Shown in pieces: positions 23,520 through 30,344 of a stretch of 64,000 nt of DNA. Origin of the DNA: a virus; the IMG/VR virus record IMGVR_UViG_3300028610_001490, positions 24,921 to 88,920 of that record. One strand, given 5' to 3'. A program made the translations under genes and the position numbers. How positions within the stretch are numbered: the stretch's first letter is position 1; each line of letters begins with the position of its first letter. Below the pieces are notes generated by a model that worked only from the letters and a program-made list of their open reading frames with translations, was not told the origin of the DNA and made no database searches.

Positions 23520-23693
23520 TTAGTCTTTCGTTTGTGCTGGAATTTCTTCTGCCTTGATTACATGAAAATCTTGGCAGTCTTCCTTTCCATCTAGTTCTCC
23601 CGCTAAAACTTTATCAATTGCGCTAGATATATCAATTGCTTCAACTTCATAATAGAATTCCACCACTTGTTCTGCTATTATTTTGAATTTCAT
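23520..23693 (-). CDS. Hypothetical protein, 57 aa
   Basis: Start at ATG 23693 (MKFKIIAEQVVEFYYEVEAID), after AAGGAGAATAAA. Acidic alpha/beta sequence of the small 'xVEFxYEVEAxDxxxA' type seen in phages. Located immediately downstream of the tRNA cluster. Function unknown. Confidence 0.6.
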   Translation of the reverse strand: MKFKIIAEQVVEFYYEVEAIDISSAIDKVLAGELDGKEDCQDFHVIKAEEIPAQTKD

Positions 23694-23722
23694 TTTATTC
23701 TCCTTGTATATTTTGTTATTCA

Positions 23723-23795
23723 AGCCCGTAGTAGGATTTGAACCTACATTCTCCTATTTCGAAGATAGTTGCTGATCCAGTTTAGCTATACGGGC
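23723..23795 (-). tRNA. tRNA-Arg (anticodon TCG)
   Basis: Acceptor GCCCGTA pairs with TACGGGC; T-arm GTAGG-TTCAAAT-CCTAC; anticodon loop CTTCGAA gives anticodon TCG, reading CGA/CGN arginine codons. The CCA end is not encoded and must be added post-transcriptionally, matching the phage CCA-adding enzyme. Confidence 0.9.
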
Positions 23796-23797
23796 AA

Positions 23798-23872
23798 AGT
23801 CCGTGACAGGATTCGAACCTGCATAACTTTCTCCTTAGAAGGGAGATGTTCATCCTCTTGAACTACACGGAC
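23798..23872 (-). tRNA. tRNA-Arg (anticodon TCT)
   Basis: Acceptor GTCCGTG/CACGGAC, D-stem GTTC/GAAC, anticodon stem TCTCC/GGAGA with loop CTTCTAA (anticodon TCT, reads AGA/AGG), T-arm GCAGG-TTCGAAT-CCTGT. AGA is a favoured arginine codon in the AT-rich genes here. CCA not encoded. Confidence 0.92.
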
Positions 23873-23878
23873 GTTAGA

Positions 23879-23953
23879 TGCGCCTGGGAGGATTTGAACC
23901 TCGCGACTCTTGGCTTAAAAGGCCACTACTCTACCAGACTGAGTTACAGGCGC
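23879..23953 (-). tRNA. tRNA-Lys (anticodon TTT)
   Basis: Acceptor GCGCCTG/CAGGCGC, D-stem ACTC/GAGT, anticodon loop CTTTTAA (TTT, reads AAA/AAG), T-arm GCGAGG-TTCAAAT-CCTC region, discriminator A. CCA not encoded. AAA is abundant in this window. Confidence 0.92.
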
Positions 23954-23969
23954 AAATGAAATGGTCATT

Positions 23970-24233
23970 TTATTGGTAACATTCTCGTTTATCAAGACTT
24001 GTGCTTTCAAGAGAAATTCTTCTGGGATCTTCTTTGTTGATATCATCCCAAATTAAAAGCTGTAGTTCACCATCAAACACTTCAAGAGTGACAAGAATGT
24101 TTTGGTTTGTAAAAGTACCATACCCATCAGCAGAAATATCTATGCCGTCACCATTGCTTCCAATTACCATTTTTATTCTTACTTCTTTGGGTGTTATCTC
24201 ATCTTTCAAAATTTCTTCAGTCCATTTTGCCAT
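23970..24233 (-). CDS. Hypothetical protein, 87 aa
   Basis: MAKWTEEILKDEITPKEVRIKMVIGSNGDGIDISADG... beta-rich with a Gly/Asp-rich loop that could bind a cation. First gene upstream of the tRNA cluster. No family recognised. Confidence 0.55.
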   Translation of the reverse strand: MAKWTEEILKDEITPKEVRIKMVIGSNGDGIDISADGYGTFTNQNILVTLEVFDGELQLLIWDDINKEDPRRISLESTSLDKRECYQ

Positions 24234-24234
24234 G

Positions 24235-24498
24235 TTATTCTCCTAATGCATCCAAGCATTGTTCAAGCGCTTTTGGATCACTTTGTTCTAAGTACTCTCT
24301 AATATGTGGTGTGAGTATGATTACTTTCAATGCCTTTACCATGTTGTTGCGCCTTATTGGATGTTCAATTGCCGTTACTTCTTCCATCGTATAAGGATTT
24401 TTATTACCAGAAATCCAATTGCGTTCTATATAATTTTTTGCACATTGCTGGTTTACCAATGTTGCTACTGGTTGGCCTAATTTTTTTACTATAACCAT
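24235..24498 (-). CDS. Hypothetical protein, 87 aa
   Basis: MVIVKKLGQPVATLVNQQCAKNYIERNWI..., helical; ends KALEQCLDALGE. Preceded by AAGGAAAATAAA. Function unknown. Confidence 0.55.
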   Translation of the reverse strand: MVIVKKLGQPVATLVNQQCAKNYIERNWISGNKNPYTMEEVTAIEHPIRRNNMVKALKVIILTPHIREYLEQSDPKALEQCLDALGE

Positions 24499-24515
24499 TT
24501 TATTTTCCTTTTTAG

Positions 24516-24689
24516 TTATGTTATCCTTTCAAAATCTTCTGTTATTATTATGTTTGATTCTTGTGACCTGGGATCAAACCACATTGGTTGCATATCGCGC
24601 TCTTCAATTTCTTCAGCAATAGAATCTCTAGTTCCCTCCCAATCTATTCTATATAAGTCTATCAAGTTATTTTCTATACTCCAATTCAT
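24516..24689 (-). CDS. Acidic hypothetical protein, 57 aa
   Basis: Read from ATG 24689, after TGGAGATAAA, to TAA 24516: MNWSIENNLIDLYRIDWEGTRDSIAEEIEERD... First gene of the transcript from the 24705-24733 promoter. No family recognised. Confidence 0.6.
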   Translation of the reverse strand: MNWSIENNLIDLYRIDWEGTRDSIAEEIEERDMQPMWFDPRSQESNIIITEDFERIT

Positions 24690-24704
24690 TTTATCTCCAT
24701 TGTT

Positions 24705-24733
24705 ATTGTAGCATACCTCAAGGCGAATGTCAA
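24705..24733 (-). promoter_or_regulatory. Host-type promoter
   Basis: TTGACA (24733-24728), 17 bp, TACAAT (24710-24705). Drives the 24689 gene, probably reading on into the tRNA cluster. Element copy 24750 lies just upstream. Confidence 0.9.
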
Positions 24734-24757
24734 GTAAAAATGGTGTTGTGATAAAAT

Positions 24758-24994
24758 CTAGCTTTCATCTATGGATTTTGCATTTTGAAAATCTTGAAAC
24801 ATACAGTGATTGAATTTTTGATTCAACATTTTTTCAATGTTCTCATCTGTTATGATTGTTTCAAGTTTATATAATACTAATCTTGTTTGAGGCAAACATT
24901 TTTTTATTTCTTTAAATGTTTGTTTTGCTTTATCTTCATCAAAATAATAATGTGTGTTTAGAGTTCCCGTTATCCAATATATTGTTTTTTTCAT
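24758..24994 (-). CDS. Hypothetical protein, 78 aa
   Basis: MKKTIYWITGTLNTHYYFDEDKAKQTFKEIKK..., alpha/beta; the stop codon sits in element copy 24750. No family recognised. Confidence 0.55.
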   Translation of the reverse strand: MKKTIYWITGTLNTHYYFDEDKAKQTFKEIKKCLPQTRLVLYKLETIITDENIEKMLNQKFNHCMFQDFQNAKSIDES

Positions 24995-24996
24995 TA

Positions 24997-25392
24997 TTAT
25001 CCTTCGCTATGCCCACCCATACTAATAGCCATAAGATTAGAAATTGTTCCATCCCTATCTAATCCATCTGTATAATCCACATATCCACATCTTTTATCTG
25101 TGGGTGTCATCAATGCCCATTCGCATTCACTGAACAATTCTTTATACATTGCTTCAACTTCTGATTCTGTGGGATCAACTTTACCTGGATAGTCAGAGTC
25201 AAAATACTCACCACAATTCTGACAAAACATATCGCAACCGTCTTCATTTTCTCCTTTTTCATCCTCATATAAATCGAAAAGGTGTTGTGCATCAGCATCA
25301 ATATCATCATGATACCAATGTGCTTCACAATTAGGACAAAGCGTATATGGTTCTTTGTTATTTTGATATTCTGATTGCATTTTTATTCTCAT
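24997..25392 (-). CDS. Acidic zinc-ribbon protein, 131 aa
   Basis: Start at ATG 25392 (MRIKMQSEYQNNK), after TTGGAGGATAAC. YTLCPNCEAHWYHDD and MFCQNCGEYFDSDY form a two-knuckle zinc ribbon separated by an acidic helix (YEDEKGENED). Similar acidic ribbons are frequent in phages; role unknown. Confidence 0.6.
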   Translation of the reverse strand: MRIKMQSEYQNNKEPYTLCPNCEAHWYHDDIDADAQHLFDLYEDEKGENEDGCDMFCQNCGEYFDSDYPGKVDPTESEVEAMYKELFSECEWALMTPTDKRCGYVDYTDGLDRDGTISNLMAISMGGHSEG

Positions 25393-25393
25393 G

Positions 25394-25609
25394 TTATCCT
25401 CCAAACCTAGTTGGGTGTGTCTGAATGGGTTTGCCCAATTTCCAATTGAGCAAATCAATTTGGTCACCATTAGAAATATATTCTTGTTCTACTCGTGTTA
25501 ATGTATCAAAAGGGTCTTCATCGTTTGTGCCACAAAATGAATCACCCATTATCTCTTCAATTTCTTGTTGTCTAGCCAAAAGTTGTTCAAGCTTTTCTTT
25601 ATCTGACAT
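25394..25609 (-). CDS. Acidic helical hypothetical protein, 71 aa
   Basis: MSDKEKLEQLLARQQEIEEIMGDSF... Its ribosome site and start are part of a palindromic element: ATAAAAGGAGCATTTTATG on the coding strand, with GGAG in the loop and the ATG made by the 3' arm. Function unknown. Confidence 0.6.
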   Translation of the reverse strand: MSDKEKLEQLLARQQEIEEIMGDSFCGTNDEDPFDTLTRVEQEYISNGDQIDLLNWKLGKPIQTHPTRFGG

Positions 25610-25625
25610 AAAATGCTCCTTTTAT
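25608..25625 (-). repeat. Palindromic element carrying the ribosome site in its loop
   Basis: Coding-strand ATAAAA-GGAGCA-TTTTAT(G). The loop holds GGAG at normal spacing from the ATG that begins inside the right arm. Folding of the stem would present the Shine-Dalgarno in a loop while pairing part of the start codon. Confidence 0.8.
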
Positions 25626-25807
25626 CTGGAATATTGAGTATTGGAAGTTGCAACAACTAAATGAATATAGTCACACGTATCGCATGTTTGGTTTCCATTT
25701 GTTGGGTTGTAATTTTCCAATTGTAATTCTAAACATTTTGGACACGCCCACGCATATTCATCCTCGCCGTTATATTTTCCTACTTGAATTAATTCTGCTG
25801 TTTTCAT
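25622..25807 (-). CDS. Zinc-ribbon hypothetical protein, 61 aa
   Basis: MKTAELIQVGKYNGEDEYAWACPKCLELQLENYN...QTCDTCDYIHLV: two CxxC knuckles. First gene behind the 25830-25859 promoter. Function unknown. Confidence 0.6.
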   Translation of the reverse strand: MKTAELIQVGKYNGEDEYAWACPKCLELQLENYNPTNGNQTCDTCDYIHLVVATSNTQYSR

Positions 25808-25829
25808 TTTATTCTCCTAGTCTACATTC

Positions 25830-25859
25830 ATTATAACACATCTGTTATGTACTTGTCAA
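25830..25859 (-). promoter_or_regulatory. Host-type promoter
   Basis: TTGACA (25859-25854), 18 bp, TATAAT (25835-25830), overlapping the 3' end of the CCA-adding enzyme gene and reading leftward. Confidence 0.88.
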
Positions 25860-27210
25860 GCCAAACTTGACCTTCTTCTAAATTATTGAACACACCATCT
25901 AACTGAGCCTCAAACGCATCTCTTAAAATATCTCCAAACTTTGGAGATGGATTCATTCCTCTTTCAATTAAATGCCTACCTAATAAAATCTCTTTTGGTG
26001 CTTGAGATTCTACTTGTAAATCTTTTGCTATTTCACGAATTTGAATTGCTTCTTTAGGCAATCCTCCCTTTAATGGTGGTCTTCCATCATGATCTGCTTC
26101 CATAATCATAAGCAATTCTGTTATGGTACATGGGTGCAATCTTCTGGCTAATCTTCTAACTGCGCGCTTAGATGGATTCCTGTTATGTACATGTGCCATG
26201 TGTTCACGTACAAGAGGAATGATTCTCTCAATTAGATATGTTTCTTTCATACCAATTGAGTCAAGAAATTGGCGCGCTGGTTCTTCTCCCATTATATCAT
26301 GCGCATGGGAGATTATTTTGCCATCCTTCACCTCTGTTGTAGCTGGTTTCCCCACATCATGCAATAATGCAGCGTACAGAACATTTAATTTGTCTGTTAT
26401 CACTCTGGCAGCATCTATTGTATGCAATGTATGATCCCATGCATTCCCTTCTGGATGATGTGCTGGTTCTTGTGGTGTGCTTCTGAGCGCATCCAAGACA
26501 GGAAATTTAGATATCCAACCTGTTTGGACAAGAACATCAAGTCCAAGCGAAATATACTTTCCCTTCTGCAACATCTTATTAAATTCAATAAGAATTCTTT
26601 CTTTGGCCAACGAATCAAATTCTGTTATCATAAATTTACTAAGATTAATTGTCTCTGTAGCCACAACAAAACTAAATCTCGCGGCAAATTGCATTATACG
26701 CAAGACCCTTAATGGATCCTCCATAAATGCTTTGCTTGTATGTCTTATTATCTTGTTATGTATGTCTTCAATTCCACCATAGAAGTCAATAACTTCTTGC
26801 AAGAATGGATCATAAAACATGCTATTACAAGTGATATCGCGTCTAGACGCGGCTTCTTTCAGTGTTATTGTAGGATCAATTTCTACAATAAAACCTTTAT
26901 GTCCTTGCCCTTCCTTATTCTCTGTTCTTGGAAGAGAGAAATCTAATTCATCTCCTCCCTCTTTTCTCATATCAACTTTAAATATTCCAAATGCCATACC
27001 TACTGCATCAACATTTGAGGTATGTTTGCGAAGAACAAACTCTAATTTCTTTGCTGTTATATTGAAACACTCAACGTCTACATCTTTAGAATTGATTCCC
27101 ATTATTAAATCCCTAACCCATCCTCCAATGATATAAGGTTTTCCGCCTGCTTTTTTTATGTCTTTAAGGATTGTAAGAGTTTTGGGATTAATTTTTGACG
27201 GTATTCTCAT
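25831..27210 (-). CDS. cca: CCA-adding enzyme / tRNA nucleotidyltransferase with HD domain
   Basis: 459 aa from ATG 27210. Class-II nucleotidyltransferase signature GGWVRDLIMG (residues 29-38) followed by KDVDVE (D43, D45); then RRDITCNSMFYDP and EDPLRVLRIMQFAARFSF, the conserved neck/body motifs; then an HD domain (LHDVGKP, SHAHDIMGEE) typical of bacterial CCA enzymes with phosphohydrolase activity. It restores the 3' CCA of tRNAs; none of the four phage tRNA genes encodes CCA. The frame is open upstream to 27276, but that overlaps the promoter. The mRNA appears leaderless. Confidence 0.93.
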   Translation of the reverse strand: MRIPSKINPKTLTILKDIKKAGGKPYIIGGWVRDLIMGINSKDVDVECFNITAKKLEFVLRKHTSNVDAVGMAFGIFKVDMRKEGGDELDFSLPRTENKEGQGHKGFIVEIDPTITLKEAASRRDITCNSMFYDPFLQEVIDFYGGIEDIHNKIIRHTSKAFMEDPLRVLRIMQFAARFSFVVATETINLSKFMITEFDSLAKERILIEFNKMLQKGKYISLGLDVLVQTGWISKFPVLDALRSTPQEPAHHPEGNAWDHTLHTIDAARVITDKLNVLYAALLHDVGKPATTEVKDGKIISHAHDIMGEEPARQFLDSIGMKETYLIERIIPLVREHMAHVHNRNPSKRAVRRLARRLHPCTITELLMIMEADHDGRPPLKGGLPKEAIQIREIAKDLQVESQAPKEILLGRHLIERGMNPSPKFGDILRDAFEAQLDGVFNNLEEGQVWLDKYITDVL

Positions 27211-27216
27211 TGTGTA

Positions 27217-27245
27217 ATTATATCCTTTTTCAATGTGTTTGTCAA
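27217..27245 (-). promoter_or_regulatory. Host-type promoter giving a leaderless mRNA
   Basis: TTGACA (27245-27240), 17 bp, TATAAT (27222-27217). The ATG of the CCA enzyme begins at 27210, seven bases downstream of the -10, about where transcription should start. Confidence 0.9.
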
Positions 27246-27300
27246 GCTCCCATAAGCAGTAGCGAACTGCAATCATCCTCTGTTATGGGATTTAGGATTG

Positions 27301-27372
27301 CTATCCTAAAAAGGCAACAACCAATACAACTATTACTAAAAGAGCTATTCCAAAAGCAACTCCTGCAGCCAT
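27301..27372 (-). CDS. Single-pass membrane micropeptide, 23 aa
   Basis: MAAGVAFGIALLVIVVLVVAFLG after AAAGGAGATAATT. A pure transmembrane helix. Tandem to a second micropeptide at 27400. Confidence 0.6.
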   Translation of the reverse strand: MAAGVAFGIALLVIVVLVVAFLG

Positions 27373-27399
27373 AATTATCTCCTTTCTTTTAAAAAATAT

Positions 27400-27471
27400 C
27401 TAAAGGCCCAATATCAACGCCACAATACAAATCACTAGTAATATTCCCAATCCCATTACGACTGTTCCCAT
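27400..27471 (-). CDS. Single-pass membrane micropeptide, 23 aa
   Basis: MGTVVMGLGILLVICIVALILGL after AAGGAGAACAAA; hydrophobic helix like its downstream neighbour. Strong ribosome sites on both argue that these are expressed. Confidence 0.6.
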   Translation of the reverse strand: MGTVVMGLGILLVICIVALILGL

Positions 27472-27507
27472 TTTGTTCTCCTTTTATTCTTGGATGAAAT
27501 TATGATT

Positions 27508-27888
27508 TTATCTGGCAAAACCAGATTCAATTTCAACTTTATAGTATTCTTCTGCAGTATTCATGATTTCCTTGTAGCCTGGATCACTATCCCAATTTAT
27601 ACCACAATATGGGCATATCAAATCTGTTTTTCCAACGTGTCCTTTTATTTTGTTTATCAGTCTTTCAAATAATTTTCCTGTTGGCACAAATTTTAGTTTT
27701 CCGTAACATAAAGGACAATTTTCACATCCCTCCATATCTAAGTCAATAATGAAATGACATTCTGGTGGATTGATTACATCTTGCACTAAACCACCTTTAA
27801 CAAAAATGTATGTAGGTTCTTTTTCGTTATATGATGGTTCTTCATGGTTTAAAAGTTCGTCTTGAATTTTTTCTTCATGTTCGTTCAT
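27508..27888 (-). CDS. Zinc-ribbon hypothetical protein, 126 aa
   Basis: Acidic N-terminus (MNEHEEKIQDELLNHEEPSY), then CENCPLCYGKL and LICPYCGINWDSDPG giving CxxC pairs. AAAGGAGAAATAAC before ATG. Function unknown. Confidence 0.6.
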   Translation of the reverse strand: MNEHEEKIQDELLNHEEPSYNEKEPTYIFVKGGLVQDVINPPECHFIIDLDMEGCENCPLCYGKLKFVPTGKLFERLINKIKGHVGKTDLICPYCGINWDSDPGYKEIMNTAEEYYKVEIESGFAR

Positions 27889-27931
27889 GTTATTTCTCCT
27901 TTTTGTATCTAATGAAATATGCTTTTATCTG

Positions 27932-28231
27932 TTACATACTCTTATACAATCGTGGGTTGTCGCGCTTGTCTTTAGGTAGAAATGAACAAGCAAAACATGT
28001 TCCGTCTAGGCAAACACATTCCTCTGTATCTCCTATATATATAAGAATTTGTTCAATTCTATCAAGATTGTCAATCTCTTCCTGAATTTTGTTCTCCCAT
28101 TCCATTAGATGTCCTTCAATATATTCAAATGGTTTATGAACATACTTATTGCCAGTTAAATTTTCCCAATCTTGTAGAGAAAGATTTGATTTTAAGGATT
28201 CAAGTGCATATTCAACTAATTTCTTGTTCAT
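27932..28231 (-). CDS. Hypothetical protein with Cys cluster, 99 aa
   Basis: MNKKLVEYALESLKSNLSLQDWENLTG..., helical; near the end ECVCLDGTCFACSFL has four closely spaced Cys that may bind metal. No family recognised. Confidence 0.55.
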   Translation of the reverse strand: MNKKLVEYALESLKSNLSLQDWENLTGNKYVHKPFEYIEGHLMEWENKIQEEIDNLDRIEQILIYIGDTEECVCLDGTCFACSFLPKDKRDNPRLYKSM

Positions 28232-28232
28232 G

Positions 28233-28514
28233 TTATTTCTCCTTTATTTTAGCTTCACCAATAGCTGCTAATGCGGCACTAACCATGCTGTATGCAGATT
28301 CTTGTGCATTGCCACACATTGTATTAAACAATTCGTTGAATGCTTTTACATGGTTGTCTGATCCAAACTCAATAAGATTGATAATCAAACTGATTTTCTC
28401 AGACAATTCCTTATTGCCAACCACATATAACGCACTTCTAATTTCACAAAGCATAGACAACCCATCATCTATGTCTGCTTTTGCGTTACTAAAATTATCT
28501 ATGTATTCTGTCAT
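28233..28514 (-). CDS. All-helical hypothetical protein, 93 aa
   Basis: MTEYIDNFSNAKADIDDGLSMLCEIRSAL... predicted helical bundle. AAGGAGAAAACA before ATG. Function unknown. Confidence 0.55.
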   Translation of the reverse strand: MTEYIDNFSNAKADIDDGLSMLCEIRSALYVVGNKELSEKISLIINLIEFGSDNHVKAFNELFNTMCGNAQESAYSMVSAALAAIGEAKIKEK

Positions 28515-28533
28515 TGTTTTCTCCTTTTTTTAT

Positions 28534-28728
28534 TTAATTATTTTTGGAAATTAATGTGTCTACCTTGTCTTTTAAAAGTATTATTGCAGATGATAAAGTG
28601 TCTATAGCATCTATCAAGATAGTGGATTCATAGGGTGATAATTCACAATGTTCTCCAGAGATTACAGAAACCCATAAATCTTTTTTTATTTTTTTCATAA
28701 TTAATTGCATTTCTTTTGTTTTATCCAT
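28534..28728 (-). CDS. Helical hypothetical protein, 64 aa
   Basis: Start at ATG 28728 (MDKTKEMQLIMKKIKKDLW), after TAGGAGCAAA. Contains SGEHCELSPYEST and a hydrophobic helix near the end; similar in layout to the 28233 product. Function unknown. Confidence 0.55.
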   Translation of the reverse strand: MDKTKEMQLIMKKIKKDLWVSVISGEHCELSPYESTILIDAIDTLSSAIILLKDKVDTLISKNN

Positions 28729-28753
28729 TTTGCTCCTAGATGAAATCACGATT

Positions 28754-28945
28754 TTATGTATGGTTAGTCATACGTATAGTCTTTTTTAGATATTTTGCAT
28801 CATTTAGTGCATAGCTTCTATGAATGCGCGGAATATTTGTGGGTATATTATAAGATACTGTGTCTGTTATTCTAACATAGCCCATATAATGTTGTCCTAA
28901 GTCTATTGTTGTTCTTTTTCTAGTATATGCTTTTATTTCTGACAT
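28754..28945 (-). CDS. Basic hypothetical protein, 63 aa
   Basis: Start at ATG 28945 (MSEIKAYTRKRTTIDLGQHY), after AGAGGAATAACA; the longer frame overlaps the preceding gene. Beta-rich, basic. No family recognised. Confidence 0.5.
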   Translation of the reverse strand: MSEIKAYTRKRTTIDLGQHYMGYVRITDTVSYNIPTNIPRIHRSYALNDAKYLKKTIRMTNHT

Positions 28946-28955
28946 TGTTATTCCT

Positions 28956-29189
28956 CTAAAATGGATTATCTGGATGCTTGTTAGTGTTATATGAATCAAT
29001 TCGCTTTTGAGCAAATTCTTGTGTTGAATGAAAACTTGCAGACCTCCATCCAGTCCAAACAGATTCTTTGTTATCTCTGGTGCATAGTTGAGTTACAAAG
29101 TTTGCAATCAAAGCTGAATGTTCTACAATCCTAAATTTCATTGTATCACTTACTCTTTGTGTTTTTATAAGTTTGCCCATAAATCCCAT
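28956..29189 (-). CDS. Hypothetical protein, 77 aa
   Basis: MGFMGKLIKTQRVSDTMKFRIVEHS... ATG 29189 has AGGAGAAAATC. Contains a TGWRSASFHS segment. It overlaps the next upstream frame by 25 bases. Function unknown. Confidence 0.5.
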   Translation of the reverse strand: MGFMGKLIKTQRVSDTMKFRIVEHSALIANFVTQLCTRDNKESVWTGWRSASFHSTQEFAQKRIDSYNTNKHPDNPF

Positions 29190-29440
29190 GATTTTCTCCT
29201 GTTATCCTGTAAAAACAATCTAAACATAATCAATCTGAATAAAGATATTTCAAAAAATCTTTGTCGTCTTTTTTCGCCAGTTTTAGTATCTGAAAATGAT
29301 CTTGTGTTATAGAACGTTGGTTTGGAATATGATTTGTATATAACCAAATTAATCTTGGGTAGGTAATGGTACACTCTTTGTTTGCCTGGATATTTGATTG
29401 CTCCAAACGCCCAATCTGATTTGCCTATGTGAACATTCAT
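29165..29440 (-). CDS. Basic hypothetical protein, 91 aa
   Basis: MNVHIGKSDWAFGAIKYPGKQRVYHYL..., strongly basic (GEKRRQRFFE). Its last 8 codons overlap the start of the next gene, which is a larger overlap than usual here, so the 3' end deserves checking. Confidence 0.45.
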   Translation of the reverse strand: MNVHIGKSDWAFGAIKYPGKQRVYHYLPKINLVIYKSYSKPTFYNTRSFSDTKTGEKRRQRFFEISLFRLIMFRLFLQDNRRKSWDLWANL

Positions 29441-29703
29441 TATACAATACTATGCTCGCAGGTGTGTTTGAATGTATACTTGCTTTGTTTTCCTTTAGTC
29501 GTATACATATACCCCATGCAGTTTAGCCAAGACATATCAAATCCATCAGGAATCAAATCCTTGATAATTGGCCCACGCAATCTTACGATGTAGTGTACCA
29601 TGTCTGATCTTTCTTCGCTGGTCAAATTCTTTATCTTGCGAATGTCGAGTCGTTTTCGTGTTGTTATTCTGTTCAATAGTTTTCGAAAGTCTCTTTTTTT
29701 CAT
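29440..29703 (-). CDS. Basic hypothetical protein, 87 aa
   Basis: MKKRDFRKLLNRITTRKRLDIRKIKNLTSEERSDM... highly basic N-terminal half suggests nucleic-acid binding; the C-terminus has a CMGYMYTT and KHTCEHS with Cys/His. Preceded by AGGAGTTTAAA and an unusually structured 90-bp leader. Confidence 0.55.
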   Translation of the reverse strand: MKKRDFRKLLNRITTRKRLDIRKIKNLTSEERSDMVHYIVRLRGPIIKDLIPDGFDMSWLNCMGYMYTTKGKQSKYTFKHTCEHSIV

Positions 29704-29794
29704 TTTAAACTCCTAGTCTACAACATAACTGTTTTCACCCTTTCAGGATCATTCAGGCCAGACACACATCTGACTAACGCCCCCTGTTATGTTG
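29704..29794 (-). promoter_or_regulatory. Structured leader between two genes
   Basis: AACATAAC near one end and GTTATGTT near the other form an eight-bp inverted repeat enclosing about 60 bases with repeated CCTGAAxG words. No promoter is recognised. It may be a folded 5' leader of the 29440 gene. Confidence 0.3.
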
Positions 29795-29974
29795 TTATTT
29801 GCGATTGATGCGCCTGGATTCCTTGCGCTGCTTGCGTTTCTTTTTTGTATCTGCTGCAATCTTGCGCGTATAGCCACGACCACGCAAACCACGCCCACGA
29901 TTTTCGCGTTCTTCTGTATTTTTTGCTCTGATTGCTTTTATTCTTGAAACCTTATCTTTGATCGATTCTAACAT
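29795..29974 (-). CDS. Very basic RG-rich protein, 59 aa
   Basis: ATG 29974: MLESIKDKVSRIKAIRAKNTEERENRGRGLRGRGYTRK... then KKKRKQRKESRRINRK. About 40% Lys/Arg with RGRG repeats indicates RNA or DNA binding. Arg is mostly encoded by CGT/CGC, unlike the AGA-rich neighbours, which suggests a different origin or selection. Confidence 0.6.
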   Translation of the reverse strand: MLESIKDKVSRIKAIRAKNTEERENRGRGLRGRGYTRKIAADTKKKRKQRKESRRINRK

Positions 29975-29978
29975 TTTG

Positions 29979-30131
29979 TTATCTCCTTATTTGTCCATAC
30001 ATATCTCTAAGACGGACTCTACCTGATTGTGCTACATATAGTTTATCGCCATATTTCATCTTTGCCAGTCATGTATCAAGTTTATCTTTATCTCCTTTTA
30101 ATGCTTCTAGTATTGTTTTGCTATGTGACAT
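29979..30131 (-). pseudogene. Small protein with in-frame TGA
   Basis: From ATG 30131 (MSHSKTILEALKGDKDKLDT) a TGA occurs at 30069-30071. The frame then continues LAKMKYGDKLYVAQSGRVRLRDMYGQIRR to TAA at 29979, which overlaps the ribosome site of the next gene. If TGA were read as Trp the product would be a natural-looking 50 aa. Nonsense mutation is the simplest explanation. Confidence 0.55.
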
Positions 30132-30312
30132 ATTTTTCAAATTCCTTTTGCAAGAGATATTCTGTTTCAGCATATAAAACTTGCAAAACGCATTGTTCAT
30201 CATATCCATATGTTACCGTGTCTTCAATGAGGTATATTTCTCCATAGAATCCCATGTTGTCTTGTCGTTGGTCGTCTGGTATAATACGTAGATGAAAATC
30301 TCCAATATTCAT
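30121..30312 (-). CDS. Hypothetical protein, 63 aa
   Basis: Start at ATG 30312 (MNIGDFHLRIIPDDQRQD), after AAGGATAACACA; the longer frame would translate element copy 30326. Acidic beta-rich protein. Function unknown. Confidence 0.55.
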   Translation of the reverse strand: MNIGDFHLRIIPDDQRQDNMGFYGEIYLIEDTVTYGYDEQCVLQVLYAETEYLLQKEFEKYVT

Positions 30313-30344
30313 TGTGTTATCCTTAAATGAAATGTTCCTTTTAT

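Noticed and set aside
27217-27276. Upstream start of the CCA-adding enzyme (22 extra residues)
   Set aside because: The extension spans the -35/-10 promoter elements and lacks a ribosome site; homologous N-termini begin close to the MRIPSKI start.
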